Shown one piece after another: positions 9,279 to 16,534 of a stretch of 31,744 nucleotides of DNA. The position numbers and the translations under genes are program-made. Within the stretch, counting starts at the first letter, position 1. Every line of letters begins with the position of its first letter. The notes beneath the pieces are model-generated. The model ran no database searches. It was not told where the DNA came from and saw only the letters and a list, made by a program, of their open reading frames with translations. This stretch comes from JAWXVD01 sp044425705 (GTDB taxonomy: Bacteria > Bacillota > Clostridia > Lachnospirales > Lachnospiraceae): the NCBI GenBank assembly GCA_044425705.1, contig JAWXVD010000029.1, forward strand, positions 1-31,744, given 5' to 3'.

Positions 9279-9317
9279 TAAGAATACTAAAAAGAAAGGA
9301 AAAAGAGGGGATAATGT

Positions 9318-9349
9318 GTTGTTTTTACGGCGTAACGGGGGAAAGTAAC
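9318..9349. repeat. Degenerate copy of the GTTAC...GTAACGAAT palindrome
   Basis: GTTGTTTTTACGG...GGAAAGTAAC followed by GAAT keeps the right end of the family and a decayed left arm. An inner TTACG/CGTAA pair is present. It lies between divergent typA and the SSB-like gene. Confidence 0.45.
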
Positions 9350-9482
9350 GAATAATGTTCGCAAAAATTGCGGTAGTTGAGACTTCTAATATTTTTTATA
9401 TATCATACAATAGTACTACCACTGGAAAAAATTCTTAGGTAAAGAGAACGATGATTTCTCGTAAAAAGAAGGGAGAACAAAA

Positions 9483-10136
9483 ATGACAGATAAGGTAATT
9501 GAAAACAATCAAGTGATGATGATGGGGACTATAGTGAGTGATTTTACATATAGTCACGAAATTTATGGTGAAGGATTTTACATGGTAGATTTGGAAGTCA
9601 CCAGATTAAGTGACTCTGAAGATATAATCCCCATGATGGTGTCGGAGAGGCTTTTGGATGTTACAGCTGATTACAAGGGAGAAAGGGTGATGGTAGTAGG
9701 ACAATTTCGTTCTTATAATCGCCATGAAGAGAGAAAGAATCGATTGATCCTTTCGGTATTTGCAAGAGAAGTAGATTTTGTAGATGAAATTGAAGAAAGT
9801 GCAAAAACCAATCAAATTTTTCTTGATGGTTATATTTGTAAAGAACCAATTTATCGAAAAACACCATTGGGTAGAGAAATTGCTGATTTATTGATTGCAG
9901 TCAACAGACCTTATGGAAAATCTGATTACATACCCTGTATCTGTTGGGGAAGAAATGCTAGATTTGCTAGTAGCTTTGATGTGGGATCTAGATGTGCGGT
10001 CTGGGGAAGAATTCAAAGTCGTGAATATATGAAGAAAATAACGGAAGACTATGCAGAAAAAAGAATTGCATATGAAGTATCTGTTAGTAAGCTAGAATTA
10101 TTACAAGATGAATATAGAGAATATGATTATAAGTAA
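9483..10136 (+). CDS. SSB-like protein with two OB folds
   Basis: A 217-residue protein with two consecutive OB-fold-like halves. Residues about 5-105 start NNQVMMMGTIVSDFTYS and contain ERVMVVGQFRSYN. Residues about 108-210 start NQIFLDGYICKEPIYRKTPLGREIADLLIAVNR and contain IPCICWGRNARFA and CAVWGRIQSREY. The second half is the more SSB-like. There is no acidic DDDIPF-type tail, so recruitment of repair partners as in classical SSB is not expected. I infer single-stranded DNA binding; the role is probably distinct from the housekeeping SSB, which is normally next to rpsF and rpsR. GGGAGAA precedes the ATG. Confidence 0.8.
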   Translation: MTDKVIENNQVMMMGTIVSDFTYSHEIYGEGFYMVDLEVTRLSDSEDIIPMMVSERLLDVTADYKGERVMVVGQFRSYNRHEERKNRLILSVFAREVDFVDEIEESAKTNQIFLDGYICKEPIYRKTPLGREIADLLIAVNRPYGKSDYIPCICWGRNARFASSFDVGSRCAVWGRIQSREYMKKITEDYAEKRIAYEVSVSKLELLQDEYREYDYK

Positions 10137-10148
10137 TACAATCGTTAG

Positions 10149-10255
10149 CCGTTACTTTTTATGATGATATATATAAATAGAAAGTATATAACTGTGTAAA
10201 GACCTTCTAAAATAGTTATAAAAATTTTTTTATAAGGGAAAGTAAAAAGTAACGG
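10149..10255. repeat. 107-bp palindromic, MITE-like element with perfect 13-bp inverted ends
   Basis: CCGTTACTTTTTA (10149-10161) is the exact reverse complement of TAAAAAGTAACGG (10243-10255). A nested TATAACT/AGTTATA pair (10187-10193, 10214-10220) lies inside. It carries no open frame and I see no clear target-site duplication. Its ends match the shorter GTTAC palindromes elsewhere in the window. It sits just upstream of the dapA promoter. Confidence 0.7.
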
Positions 10256-10263
10256 TCATTACA

Positions 10264-10292
10264 TTGACAGATGATTTGTGAAATGATATCAT
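10264..10292 (+). promoter_or_regulatory. Promoter of the lysine riboswitch-dapA transcript
   Basis: Consensus TTGACA (10264-10269), a 17-base spacer and TATCAT (10287-10292). Transcription should begin near 10299, about 18 bases before the riboswitch P1 stem. Confidence 0.75.
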
Positions 10293-10316
10293 GTCCTTAT
10301 ATAAATGAAGGAATAA

Positions 10317-10486
10317 TATGGTAGAGGTTGCGTGGTTCAAAAGTAGGTATTCAAGATGTGGCAGGCACAGAAGAAGGAATAGTGAAAGGGGATAGCGCCG
10401 AAAGATGAAATTGTCTGCAGATTACATCTTGGGCATATAGTTAAGAACTATATGACTGTCATCTTTTTGGATGGGGAGCTATCGTA
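10317..10486 (+). promoter_or_regulatory. Lysine riboswitch (L-box)
   Basis: The region matches the lysine riboswitch layout in order. P1 is TATGGTAG (10317-10324) pairing with CTATCGTA (10479-10486). It is followed by the AGAGGTTGCG segment, an AAAAGTAGG loop-E-like segment, GAAAGGGGATAGCGCCGAAAG (from 10383), a hairpin-forming ATATAGTT/AACTATAT, the conserved ACTGTCA, and GGGGAGCTATC closing P1. A terminator follows at 10506-10531. In this class, lysine binding favours termination and so lowers dapA and dapB expression when lysine is plentiful. Confidence 0.9.
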
Positions 10487-10505
10487 AGTTTATTTAAATT
10501 TGCGG

Positions 10506-10531
10506 ACCGACCCCTTTTGGAGTCGGTTTTT
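10506..10531 (+). terminator. Riboswitch-controlled intrinsic terminator
   Basis: ACCGACCCC and GGAGTCGGT pair around a TTTT loop with one mismatch, followed by a T run. It lies about 20 bases past the riboswitch P1 stem and 95 bases before dapA, as expected for transcription attenuation. Confidence 0.85.
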
Positions 10532-10625
10532 CAGTATGAAAATGAAAAGACAATGAGTCAAGTGTAGGTTTGAAATCTATGAATGAAGGATTCCAATCAT
10601 ACATGCAAATCTAAGGAGGAAGAAT

Positions 10626-11513
10626 ATGGCTATTTTTACAGGAGCAGGTGTTGCAATTGTCACACCATTTAAAGAAAACGGAGAAGTAAACTTTGAAAAA
10701 TTTGCTGAGTTAATCAACTTTCAAATTGAAAATGGTACAGATGCGATTATCGTCTGTGGAACAACAGGTGAGGCGTCTACTCTTTCACATGAAGAACATA
10801 TCGAAGTGATTCGTTATTGCGTAGAAGTAGTTGCAGGGAGAATTCCAGTTGTTGCAGGAACTGGATCCAATGCAACAGACACAGCAATTTATTTGTCAAA
10901 AGAAGCAGAAAAAGTAGGTGTCGACGGTTTATTATTGGTAACACCTTATTATAATAAGGCAACACAAAGAGGTTTATATGAACATTTTAAAATGATTGCA
11001 GACTCTGTAAAGCTTCCAATTATTTTATATAATATTCCAGGAAGAACTGGCGGTGTAAATATTTTACCAGAAACAGTTGTTGGCTTATGTCAAGATGTAG
11101 AAAATATTGTAGGGGTAAAAGATGCCACTGGAAATATTTCTCAAGTAGCAAAATTAATGTCAATCGCAAATGGTTGTGTGGATTTATACTCTGGAAATGA
11201 TGATCAGATTGTACCTCTTCTTTCACTTGGTGGAAAAGGTGTTATTTCAGTGTTATCTAATATTGCACCACAACAAACACATGACTTATGTGCTAGCTTT
11301 TTTGAAGGTAATGTAGAAAAAAGTAGAGAAATTCAATTAGAAGCAATTGGACTAATTGATCAATTATTCTGTGAAGTGAATCCAATTCCTGTAAAGAAAG
11401 CCTTAAATTTTATGGGAATGGGAGCAGGTTCACTTCGTCGTCCATTGACAGAAATGGAAGAAGCACATGCTGCTAATTTAGAAAAAGAAATGAAAGCATA
11501 TGGTTTATTATAA
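10626..11513 (+). CDS. dapA: 4-hydroxy-tetrahydrodipicolinate synthase
   Basis: A 295-residue TIM-barrel enzyme that condenses pyruvate with aspartate semialdehyde, the first step of the lysine/diaminopimelate branch. The Schiff-base lysine is K165 in VGVKDATGN, Y136 is in YNIPGRTG, and the pyruvate-binding TTGE is at residues 46-49, with YY at 108-109. The length is normal. AAGGAGGAAG precedes the ATG by a standard distance. Expression should be controlled by the lysine riboswitch upstream, and dapB follows 71 bases later, with a palindromic repeat lying in the gap. Confidence 0.97.
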   Translation: MAIFTGAGVAIVTPFKENGEVNFEKFAELINFQIENGTDAIIVCGTTGEASTLSHEEHIEVIRYCVEVVAGRIPVVAGTGSNATDTAIYLSKEAEKVGVDGLLLVTPYYNKATQRGLYEHFKMIADSVKLPIILYNIPGRTGGVNILPETVVGLCQDVENIVGVKDATGNISQVAKLMSIANGCVDLYSGNDDQIVPLLSLGGKGVISVLSNIAPQQTHDLCASFFEGNVEKSREIQLEAIGLIDQLFCEVNPIPVKKALNFMGMGAGSLRRPLTEMEEAHAANLEKEMKAYGLL

Positions 11514-11540
11514 AAGTATGTTTATTTGTTAGGAGAAAGG

Positions 11541-11565
11541 GTTACTGTTCACCAGTGAACTGTAA
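11541..11565. repeat. Palindromic repeat inside the dapA-dapB gap
   Basis: GTTACTGTTCAC (11541-11552) pairs with GTGAACTGTAAT (11554-11565), with one internal T-T mismatch and one G-T end pair. It is a member of the intergenic palindrome family, and it contains an in-frame GTG (11555) that extends the dapB frame artificially. Confidence 0.7.
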
Positions 11566-11584
11566 TGAGAAAGGGAATCACAAC

Positions 11585-12346
11585 ATGACAAAAGTAATTA
11601 TGCACGGTTGCAATGGAAAAATGGGGCAGGTAATCGCAAATTTAATTGCAGCTGAAGAAGACGTGGAAATTGTTGCAGGAATTGATTTATATGATGGAAT
11701 TCAAAATCCATTTCCTGTATTTGCTAACATTATGGATTGTAATGTAGCAGCAGATGTAGTGATTGATTTTGCGGCTGCAGCAGCAGTAGATGAATTATTA
11801 GTGTATTGTGTAGAAAAACAAGTACCTTGCGTCTTATGCACAACAGGCCTATCAGAAGAACAACTTGTAAAAGTAACAGAAGCTTCTGAAAAAGTAGCTA
11901 TTTTAAAATCGGCTAATATGTCATTGGGGATTAATACGTTATTAAAAGTATTAAAAGATGCCACTGCTGTATTGGCGCCAGCAGGATTTGATGTGGATAT
12001 TGTAGAAAAACATCACAGCCAAAAAGTAGATGCTCCAAGTGGAACTGCTTTAGCCTTAGCAGATGCAGTCAATGAAGAATTAAATAATGAGTATGAATAT
12101 GTATATGATAGAAGTGGAAGAAGAATCAAAAGACCACAAAAAGAGATTGGACTTTCTGCTGTAAGAGGTGGTACAATAGTAGGAGAGCATGATGTTATTT
12201 TTGCAGGAATCGATGAGGTGATTACATTCTCCCATACAGCATATTCAAAGGCTATTTTTGGTAAAGGTGCTGTGCAAGCAGCTAAATTTCTTTCGGGAAA
12301 ACCAGCAGGAATGTATCATATGAGTCACGTGATTGATGGGCAATAA
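11585..12346 (+). CDS. dapB: 4-hydroxy-tetrahydrodipicolinate reductase
   Basis: A 253-residue enzyme that reduces the DapA product with NAD(P)H. The dinucleotide-binding loop is GCNGKMG (residues 8-14), and the catalytic and substrate region is EKHHSQKVDAPSGTA (141-155) with the HH pair and K147. ATG 11585 is chosen because TKVIMHGCNGKMG is the family N-terminus and AAAGGG lies ten bases before it. A frame-open GTG at 11555 lies inside a palindromic repeat and lacks conserved sequence. It is the second gene of the riboswitch-controlled operon and ends at a hairpin terminator. Confidence 0.96.
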   Translation: MTKVIMHGCNGKMGQVIANLIAAEEDVEIVAGIDLYDGIQNPFPVFANIMDCNVAADVVIDFAAAAAVDELLVYCVEKQVPCVLCTTGLSEEQLVKVTEASEKVAILKSANMSLGINTLLKVLKDATAVLAPAGFDVDIVEKHHSQKVDAPSGTALALADAVNEELNNEYEYVYDRSGRRIKRPQKEIGLSAVRGGTIVGEHDVIFAGIDEVITFSHTAYSKAIFGKGAVQAAKFLSGKPAGMYHMSHVIDGQ

Positions 12347-12349
12347 AAC

Positions 12350-12376
12350 ATAAAAGACCTCTAGTAGGTCTTTTAT
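12350..12376 (+). terminator. Terminator after dapB
   Basis: ATAAAAGACCT and AGGTCTTTTAT form a perfect 11-bp stem on a CTAGT loop, four bases after the dapB stop, followed by a T-rich stretch. Confidence 0.75.
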
Positions 12377-12442
12377 TTGATTCCAATTAAAAGCAAATAT
12401 TACTGTTCTTTTGTTAAAAATGACGGGAAGAGAGGATTATAT

Positions 12443-14398
12443 ATGGATAGTCAAGCATTGATGTATTTAAAGGGACTTGCAAAACAGTATCCTACCATTG
12501 CAGCAGCATCTACAGAAATTATTAATCTACAAGCAATTTTAAATTTGCCAAAAGGGACGGAGCATTTTTTGACAGATATACATGGTGAAAATGAGCAATT
12601 TGATCATGTTTTAAAAAATGGTTCAGGTTCAGTGCGAAGAAAAATAGATGAAGAGTTTGGGAATACCCTAAGTGTAAAAGATAAAAAGAGTTTGGCAACA
12701 TTGATTTATTATCCAGTCGAAAAATTAGAAATTGCAACAAGTGATGAGGATAATTTAGAAGACTGGTACAAAATTACGCTTCACCGTTTAGTACAAATGA
12801 CTAAGAGAGTTTCCTCAAAATATACAAGATCAAAAGTTAGAAAAGCATTGCCAAAAGATTTTGCCTATATTATTGAAGAATTAATTACAGAGAAAGAAGA
12901 ATTGCAGGATAAAGAAGCTTATTATAATGAAATCATTCATACGATTATAAAAATTGGTCGTGCACCAGATTTTATTACAGCCTTAAGCTTTTTAGTACAA
13001 AGAATGGTAATTGACCATTTGCATATTGTTGGAGATATCTATGATAGGGGTAAAGGTCCTCATATTATTATGGACACATTGATGAAGTATCATTCTGTGG
13101 ATATCCAATGGGGGAATCATGATGTTGTGTGGATGGGAGCTGCTAGTGGACATCTAGCATGTATCGCAACTGTTATTCGAATGTCTGCTCGTTACGGTAA
13201 TTTAGATACCATAGAAGATGGATATGGTATTAATCTTATTCCATTAGCTACCTTTGCTTTAGATACCTATAGTGATGTGAATTGTGATGCATTTAGTATT
13301 AAATATAATATGGATTACGATATTAAGGACTTACAACTAGATATGAAGATGCATAAGGCCATTGCTATTATGCAGTTTAAATTAGAAGGACAAGTAATCC
13401 AAAGACGTTCAAAATTCTTGATGGATGATCGTTTATTATTAGATAAAATTAATTACGATAAAAAAACAATTACAGCCTATGGAAAAGAGTATGAGATGAA
13501 GGACGTAGAGTTTCCAACAGTTGATAGGGAAAATCCATATGCCTTATCTGTAGAAGAAGAACAAGTGATGGAAAGACTTCGCTTAGCATTTATGCGCAGT
13601 GAAAAATTACAAAGACATGTTCGCTATCTATTTTCTAAGGGTGGATTATATAAAGTGCACAATAATAACTTGCTCTATCATGGTTGTGTACCTATGAATG
13701 AGAAAGGTGAATTTAATAAAGTAAATGTATACGGCAAAGTATATGCAGGTAGAAAATTATATGATACCTTAGATAATTATATGAGAAAAGGATACTACTC
13801 ACAAGAAAAGTCAGAACGATTAAAAGGGCAAGATATTATATGGTATATTTGGGCAGGGCCTAATTCACCAGTTTTTGGTAAAGATAAAATGACTACATTT
13901 GAACGTTATTTTATTACTGATAAAGAAACACATGTGGAGACGAAAAACAGCTATTACCGATTAATGGATGATGAAGCTATATTAAATCATATATTGACAG
14001 AGTTTGGTTTGAGCACAGAATCTTCTCATATCATTAATGGACATGTTCCCGTAGAATTGAAAAAGGGAGAAACACCCATTAAATGCAATGGTAAATTATT
14101 GATTATTGATGGTGGATTTTCTAAGGCATACCAAGGAAAAACAGGAATAGCGGGATATACACTAGTTGGGAATTCACATGGTATGTATCTAGTAGCCCAT
14201 GAACCATTTGAGTCTACAGAGGCAGCAATACAGAGAGAGTCAGATATTTTCTCAGATTTTATTAATGTAGAAATAGCAAAAACGAGACTATGTGTTAGTG
14301 ATACAGATATTGGTGATGAATTAAAACAAAGTATTCATCAATTAGAAGAGCTGTTAAAGGCCTATAGAGATGGTGTCATTGTAGAAAAAGGTATCTAG
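12443..14398 (+). CDS. fbp: Class III fructose-1,6-bisphosphatase
   Basis: A 651-residue gluconeogenic phosphatase of the Firmicutes class III type. The calcineurin-like metal motifs are TDIHGE (D45, H47), GDIYDRG (197-203) and GNHD (224-227). Later conserved blocks include HNNNLLYHGCVPMN, WAGPNSPVFGKDKMTTFERY, INGHVPVE and IDGGFSKAYQ. ATG 12443 is chosen because AGAGGA lies six bases before it; a TTG at 12377 in the same frame sits at the tail of the dapB terminator and is unlikely. The length is normal for the class. It appears monocistronic, and the stop codon abuts a 73-bp inverted repeat copy. Confidence 0.96.
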   Translation: MDSQALMYLKGLAKQYPTIAAASTEIINLQAILNLPKGTEHFLTDIHGENEQFDHVLKNGSGSVRRKIDEEFGNTLSVKDKKSLATLIYYPVEKLEIATSDEDNLEDWYKITLHRLVQMTKRVSSKYTRSKVRKALPKDFAYIIEELITEKEELQDKEAYYNEIIHTIIKIGRAPDFITALSFLVQRMVIDHLHIVGDIYDRGKGPHIIMDTLMKYHSVDIQWGNHDVVWMGAASGHLACIATVIRMSARYGNLDTIEDGYGINLIPLATFALDTYSDVNCDAFSIKYNMDYDIKDLQLDMKMHKAIAIMQFKLEGQVIQRRSKFLMDDRLLLDKINYDKKTITAYGKEYEMKDVEFPTVDRENPYALSVEEEQVMERLRLAFMRSEKLQRHVRYLFSKGGLYKVHNNNLLYHGCVPMNEKGEFNKVNVYGKVYAGRKLYDTLDNYMRKGYYSQEKSERLKGQDIIWYIWAGPNSPVFGKDKMTTFERYFITDKETHVETKNSYYRLMDDEAILNHILTEFGLSTESSHIINGHVPVELKKGETPIKCNGKLLIIDGGFSKAYQGKTGIAGYTLVGNSHGMYLVAHEPFESTEAAIQRESDIFSDFINVEIAKTRLCVSDTDIGDELKQSIHQLEELLKAYRDGVIVEKGI

Positions 14399-14471
14399 GT
14401 ACAAAAATCTCATTGCCGTAGGCAATTTTCAATAGATTTTGTATTGTTATAAGTCATGTGTAAACTGTAAC
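14399..14471 (+). repeat. Left copy of a 74-bp two-hairpin inverted repeat
   Basis: It starts at the base after the fbp stop. The first hairpin has an inner ATTGCC-GTA-GGCAAT stem and outer AAAATCT/AGATTTT arms. The second unit, 14446-14471, is a decayed GTTAC palindrome ending AAACTGTAAC. By eye it matches the reverse complement of 15048-15121 at about 64 of 74 positions. Confidence 0.8.
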
Positions 14472-14472
14472 A

Positions 14473-14513
14473 AAAAGGGATTGGTTAACAAAAGTTGTTG
14501 AACAATCCCTTTT
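14473..14513. terminator. Bidirectional terminator between fbp and the lipoprotein gene
   Basis: AAAAGGGATTG (14473-14483) pairs exactly with CAATCCCTTTT (14503-14513). T runs occur on both strands, so it can serve fbp on the plus strand and the lipoprotein gene on the minus strand. Confidence 0.8.
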
Positions 14514-14588
14514 CTAGATTTGTATTGGTTATTTTTGAGTTCTAGATTACCAGTGAGCGGTAGTGTTTTTGATTATTTGGTATGGGAT

Positions 14589-14996
14589 TTAATCTACCAT
14601 ATCTGTGATATCATCACCAATATCGCCCACTGCATCACTCACAACGTTACCAGCATCATCCAGTAGATTACCGGCATCGTCTAGCATATCATCACCTAGG
14701 TCTTTTATAGTGTCAGAGTTGCCATCTACAAAACCATCGGTATCGCTTACCACATCATCATTAGTTCCCATACCATTATTTGATTCGCTGATCATCTCAT
14801 CATCATCTAATAGAGGTGTATCGGTTTCCATATCGTGATAAGTATCACTTTCATAGGAATCATTTGTAAGGGAGTCATTGGTGTTTTCTACCATATCATC
14901 AGGATCTTTTGTAGTATCATTACTATTACATGCTGCTAGTAAAGAAAGAGTAATACAAAGCAAGAATATAGTAGCTGTTTTTTTTGTGTTTTTCAT
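14589..14996 (-). CDS. Small acidic lipoprotein
   Basis: 135 residues with a lipoprotein signal peptide: a KNTKK basic start, a hydrophobic core, and a lipobox LAAC with C23 as the lipidated residue. The mature part is low-complexity and extremely acidic (Asp, Asn, Ser and Thr rich, with almost no Lys or Arg). It ends with imperfect repeats LLDDAGN/MLDDAGN and SDAVGDIGDDITDMVD, which look like an amphipathic helix. I recognise no functional family; it is probably anchored to the outer face of the membrane. CAGGAG precedes the ATG, and a small ACGCG-TATT-CGCGT hairpin (15013-15026) lies in its leader. The gene is flanked by the two inverted 74-bp repeat copies. Confidence 0.75.
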   Translation of the reverse strand: MKNTKKTATIFLLCITLSLLAACNSNDTTKDPDDMVENTNDSLTNDSYESDTYHDMETDTPLLDDDEMISESNNGMGTNDDVVSDTDGFVDGNSDTIKDLGDDMLDDAGNLLDDAGNVVSDAVGDIGDDITDMVD

Positions 14997-15047
14997 AAAA
15001 ATTCTCCTGTCTACGCGTATTCGCGTTGATATAAATTAGAATGATTC

Positions 15048-15121
15048 GTTACAGTTCACACGTGAACTGTAACTATACAAAAATCCATTTAAAATTGCCT
15101 ACGGCAATGGGATTTTTGTAC
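15048..15121 (-). repeat. Right copy of the 74-bp two-hairpin inverted repeat
   Basis: It contains GTTACAGTTCAC-AC-GTGAACTGTAAC (15048-15073), with perfect 12-bp arms, and then a hairpin with inner ATTGCC-TAC-GGCAAT and outer ACAAAAATCC/GGATTTTTGT-like arms. The whole is the reverse complement of the copy at 14399-14471 apart from about ten differences. Confidence 0.8.
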
Positions 15122-15137
15122 TGATCCATCATTTTCT

Positions 15138-15187
15138 GTGTGAACAGTAACAATGATTCTGACACTATCATGTAAGTATAGTATCAG
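15138..15187. other. Half palindrome and extra hairpin upstream of hisA
   Basis: GTGTGAACAGTAAC (15138-15151) is a right half of the palindrome family. CTGACACTAT (15159-15168) pairs with ATAGTATCAG (15178-15187) with one mismatch. Together with the flanking repeats, the gap 14997-15282 is almost entirely made of palindromic sequence. Confidence 0.45.
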
Positions 15188-15229
15188 GCTGTACAAGACT
15201 AGTATGTTCTATTACAAAGAAATTTATTC

Positions 15230-15254
15230 GTTACAGGTCCGTGTGAACTGTAAC
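15230..15254. repeat. Palindromic repeat just upstream of hisA
   Basis: GTTACAGGTC (15230-15239) pairs with GAACTGTAAC (15245-15254) with one mismatch around CGTGT. ATTC precedes the left arm, as in the copy at 15048. It would form a hairpin in the hisA leader. Confidence 0.65.
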
Positions 15255-15282
15255 TTTTATTCGAAAAAGGAGGGTAAGAAAA

Positions 15283-16068
15283 ATGAAATTTAGACCCTGT
15301 ATAGATATTCATAACGGAAAAGTAAAACAAATTGTAGGAGGAAGTCTAACGGATACGAAAAATCAGGCAAAAGAGAATTTTGTATCGGAACAAGATGCGG
15401 CTTATTATGGACACCTTTATAAAGAACAAGGGATAAAAGGTGGACATATCATATTATTAAACCCAGTGACTAGCGAATACTTTTCAGATACACGCCAACA
15501 GGCATTCAATGCATTAAAAGCATATCCAGGAGGATTACAGATAGGTGGTGGTATTCATGCCGATAATGCAAAAGATTATTTAGAAGCAGGAGCAAGTCAT
15601 GTGATTGTTACATCTTATGTCTTTAAAGATGGAGAAGTATCTTTTGAAAATTTAGAAAAATTAATGGGGGCAGTAGGTAAAGAACATATTGTTCTTGATT
15701 TAAGCTGTTGTAAAAAAAATCAGGAATATTATATTGTAACCGATAGATGGCAAAAGTATACGAATATAGTATTAAACAAAGATACACTCAACTTGTTTGC
15801 ATCTTATTGCGATGAATTTTTAATCCATGCAGTAGATGTAGAAGGAAAAGCTAGCGGAATAGAAATTGATTTGGCAAGATTGTTAGGAGAGTGGAATCAA
15901 ATACCAATTACTTATGCAGGTGGTGTACATAATTTTAGAGATTTGGAACAATTAAGAAAACTTGGGAAAAACAAAATTGATGTTACCATAGGAAGTGCGC
16001 TAGATTTATTTGGTGGAGAGATGAAGTTTGAAGAAGTTATATCATTTTGTAATGAAAAGAGTGAATAA
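15283..16068 (+). CDS. hisA: Eukaryotic-type HisA (ProFAR isomerase)
   Basis: A 261-residue TIM-barrel protein matching the eukaryotic-like HisA/HIS6 branch of phosphoribosylformimino-AICAR-phosphate isomerase (histidine step four). It starts MKFRPCIDIHNGKVKQIVGG with catalytic D8, and IVLDLSCCK supplies the second acid (D139). IGGGI, TSYVF, HAVDVEGKASGI and TYAGGVH are further conserved blocks, the last two including phosphate-binding positions. Bacterial HisA is about 240 residues and normally sits in a his operon; here the gene stands alone, with no other his gene in the window. AGGAGGG precedes the ATG. A terminator follows. Confidence 0.9.
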   Translation: MKFRPCIDIHNGKVKQIVGGSLTDTKNQAKENFVSEQDAAYYGHLYKEQGIKGGHIILLNPVTSEYFSDTRQQAFNALKAYPGGLQIGGGIHADNAKDYLEAGASHVIVTSYVFKDGEVSFENLEKLMGAVGKEHIVLDLSCCKKNQEYYIVTDRWQKYTNIVLNKDTLNLFASYCDEFLIHAVDVEGKASGIEIDLARLLGEWNQIPITYAGGVHNFRDLEQLRKLGKNKIDVTIGSALDLFGGEMKFEEVISFCNEKSE

Positions 16069-16080
16069 GTAGAAGAAAAA

Positions 16081-16108
16081 AAAGAACCAATCACTAGATT
16101 GGTTCTTT
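16081..16108 (+). terminator. Terminator after hisA
   Basis: AAAGAACCAATC and GATTGGTTCTTT form a perfect 12-bp stem on an ACTA loop, 12 bases after the hisA stop, followed by a partly T-rich tail. Confidence 0.75.
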
Positions 16109-16201
16109 GCTTAATTCATTAAACCTGTTGCTAATTCAAAAAAATATAAAAGAAAAATTCTTCTTATTTATAGAAAAGGCACATCGTGTTAATGATTAAA
16201 G

Positions 16202-16226
16202 AATTATAAGAGTGAATCTTATAATT
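16202..16226 (-). terminator. Hairpin spanning the csp stop codon
   Basis: AATTATAAGA and TCTTATAATT form a perfect 10-bp stem around GTGAA. The csp stop codon lies inside the stem. The U tract on the minus strand is weak, so it may protect the 3' end as well as terminate transcription. Confidence 0.5.
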
Positions 16227-16419
16227 TTACTACGTTTACAGCTTGAGGTCCTTTTTCTCCGTTAATTACTTCGAATTCAACAGCAGCGCCTTCTTCTAAA
16301 GATTTGAAGCCATCCATGTTAAGTCCTGAGTAATGTACGAAAACATCGTTTCCTGATTCGTCTGAAATAAATCCGTAGCCTTTTTGGTTATTAAACCATT
16401 TTACTGTACCTTTGTTCAT
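16219..16419 (-). CDS. Cold-shock protein (CspA/CspB family)
   Basis: A 66-residue single cold-shock domain with RNP1 KGYGFIS (residues 13-19) and RNP2 VFVHY (26-30), after the usual start MNKGTVKWFNNQ. Such proteins bind single-stranded RNA and act as RNA chaperones. ATG 16419 is chosen because TTTTGGAGGATTT lies just before it and 66 residues is the standard length; a TTG at 16434 overlaps that ribosome binding site. A promoter lies about 50 bases upstream. It is transcribed away from yerC but in the same direction, with its own promoter. Confidence 0.96.
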   Translation of the reverse strand: MNKGTVKWFNNQKGYGFISDESGNDVFVHYSGLNMDGFKSLEEGAAVEFEVINGEKGPQAVNVVKL

Positions 16420-16468
16420 TTTTAAATCCTCCAAAAAATGTTATGACGTTACACTTTGCAACACAGAT

Positions 16469-16497
16469 AGAATATCATAATTTTTTATAAAAGTAAA
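16469..16497 (-). promoter_or_regulatory. Candidate csp promoter
   Basis: On the minus strand TTTACT (16497-16492), a 17-base spacer and TATTCT (16474-16469). The transcript would have a leader of about 40-45 bases. Confidence 0.6.
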
Positions 16498-16534
16498 GTA
16501 AAAAAACGGTGAATTGATTCTAAAACAACAACTG

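Noticed and set aside
9349..9361. CGAATAATGTTCG as a LexA (SOS) box upstream of the SSB-like gene
   Set aside because: It is one base shorter than the Gram-positive consensus with one wrong position, so spacing is off.
11555..11584. GTG start giving dapB ten extra residues
   Set aside because: It lies inside a palindromic repeat, has no ribosome binding site, and the family start matches ATG 11585.
12377..12442. TTG start giving fbp 22 extra residues
   Set aside because: It overlaps the tail of the dapB terminator; AGAGGA sits correctly before ATG 12443.
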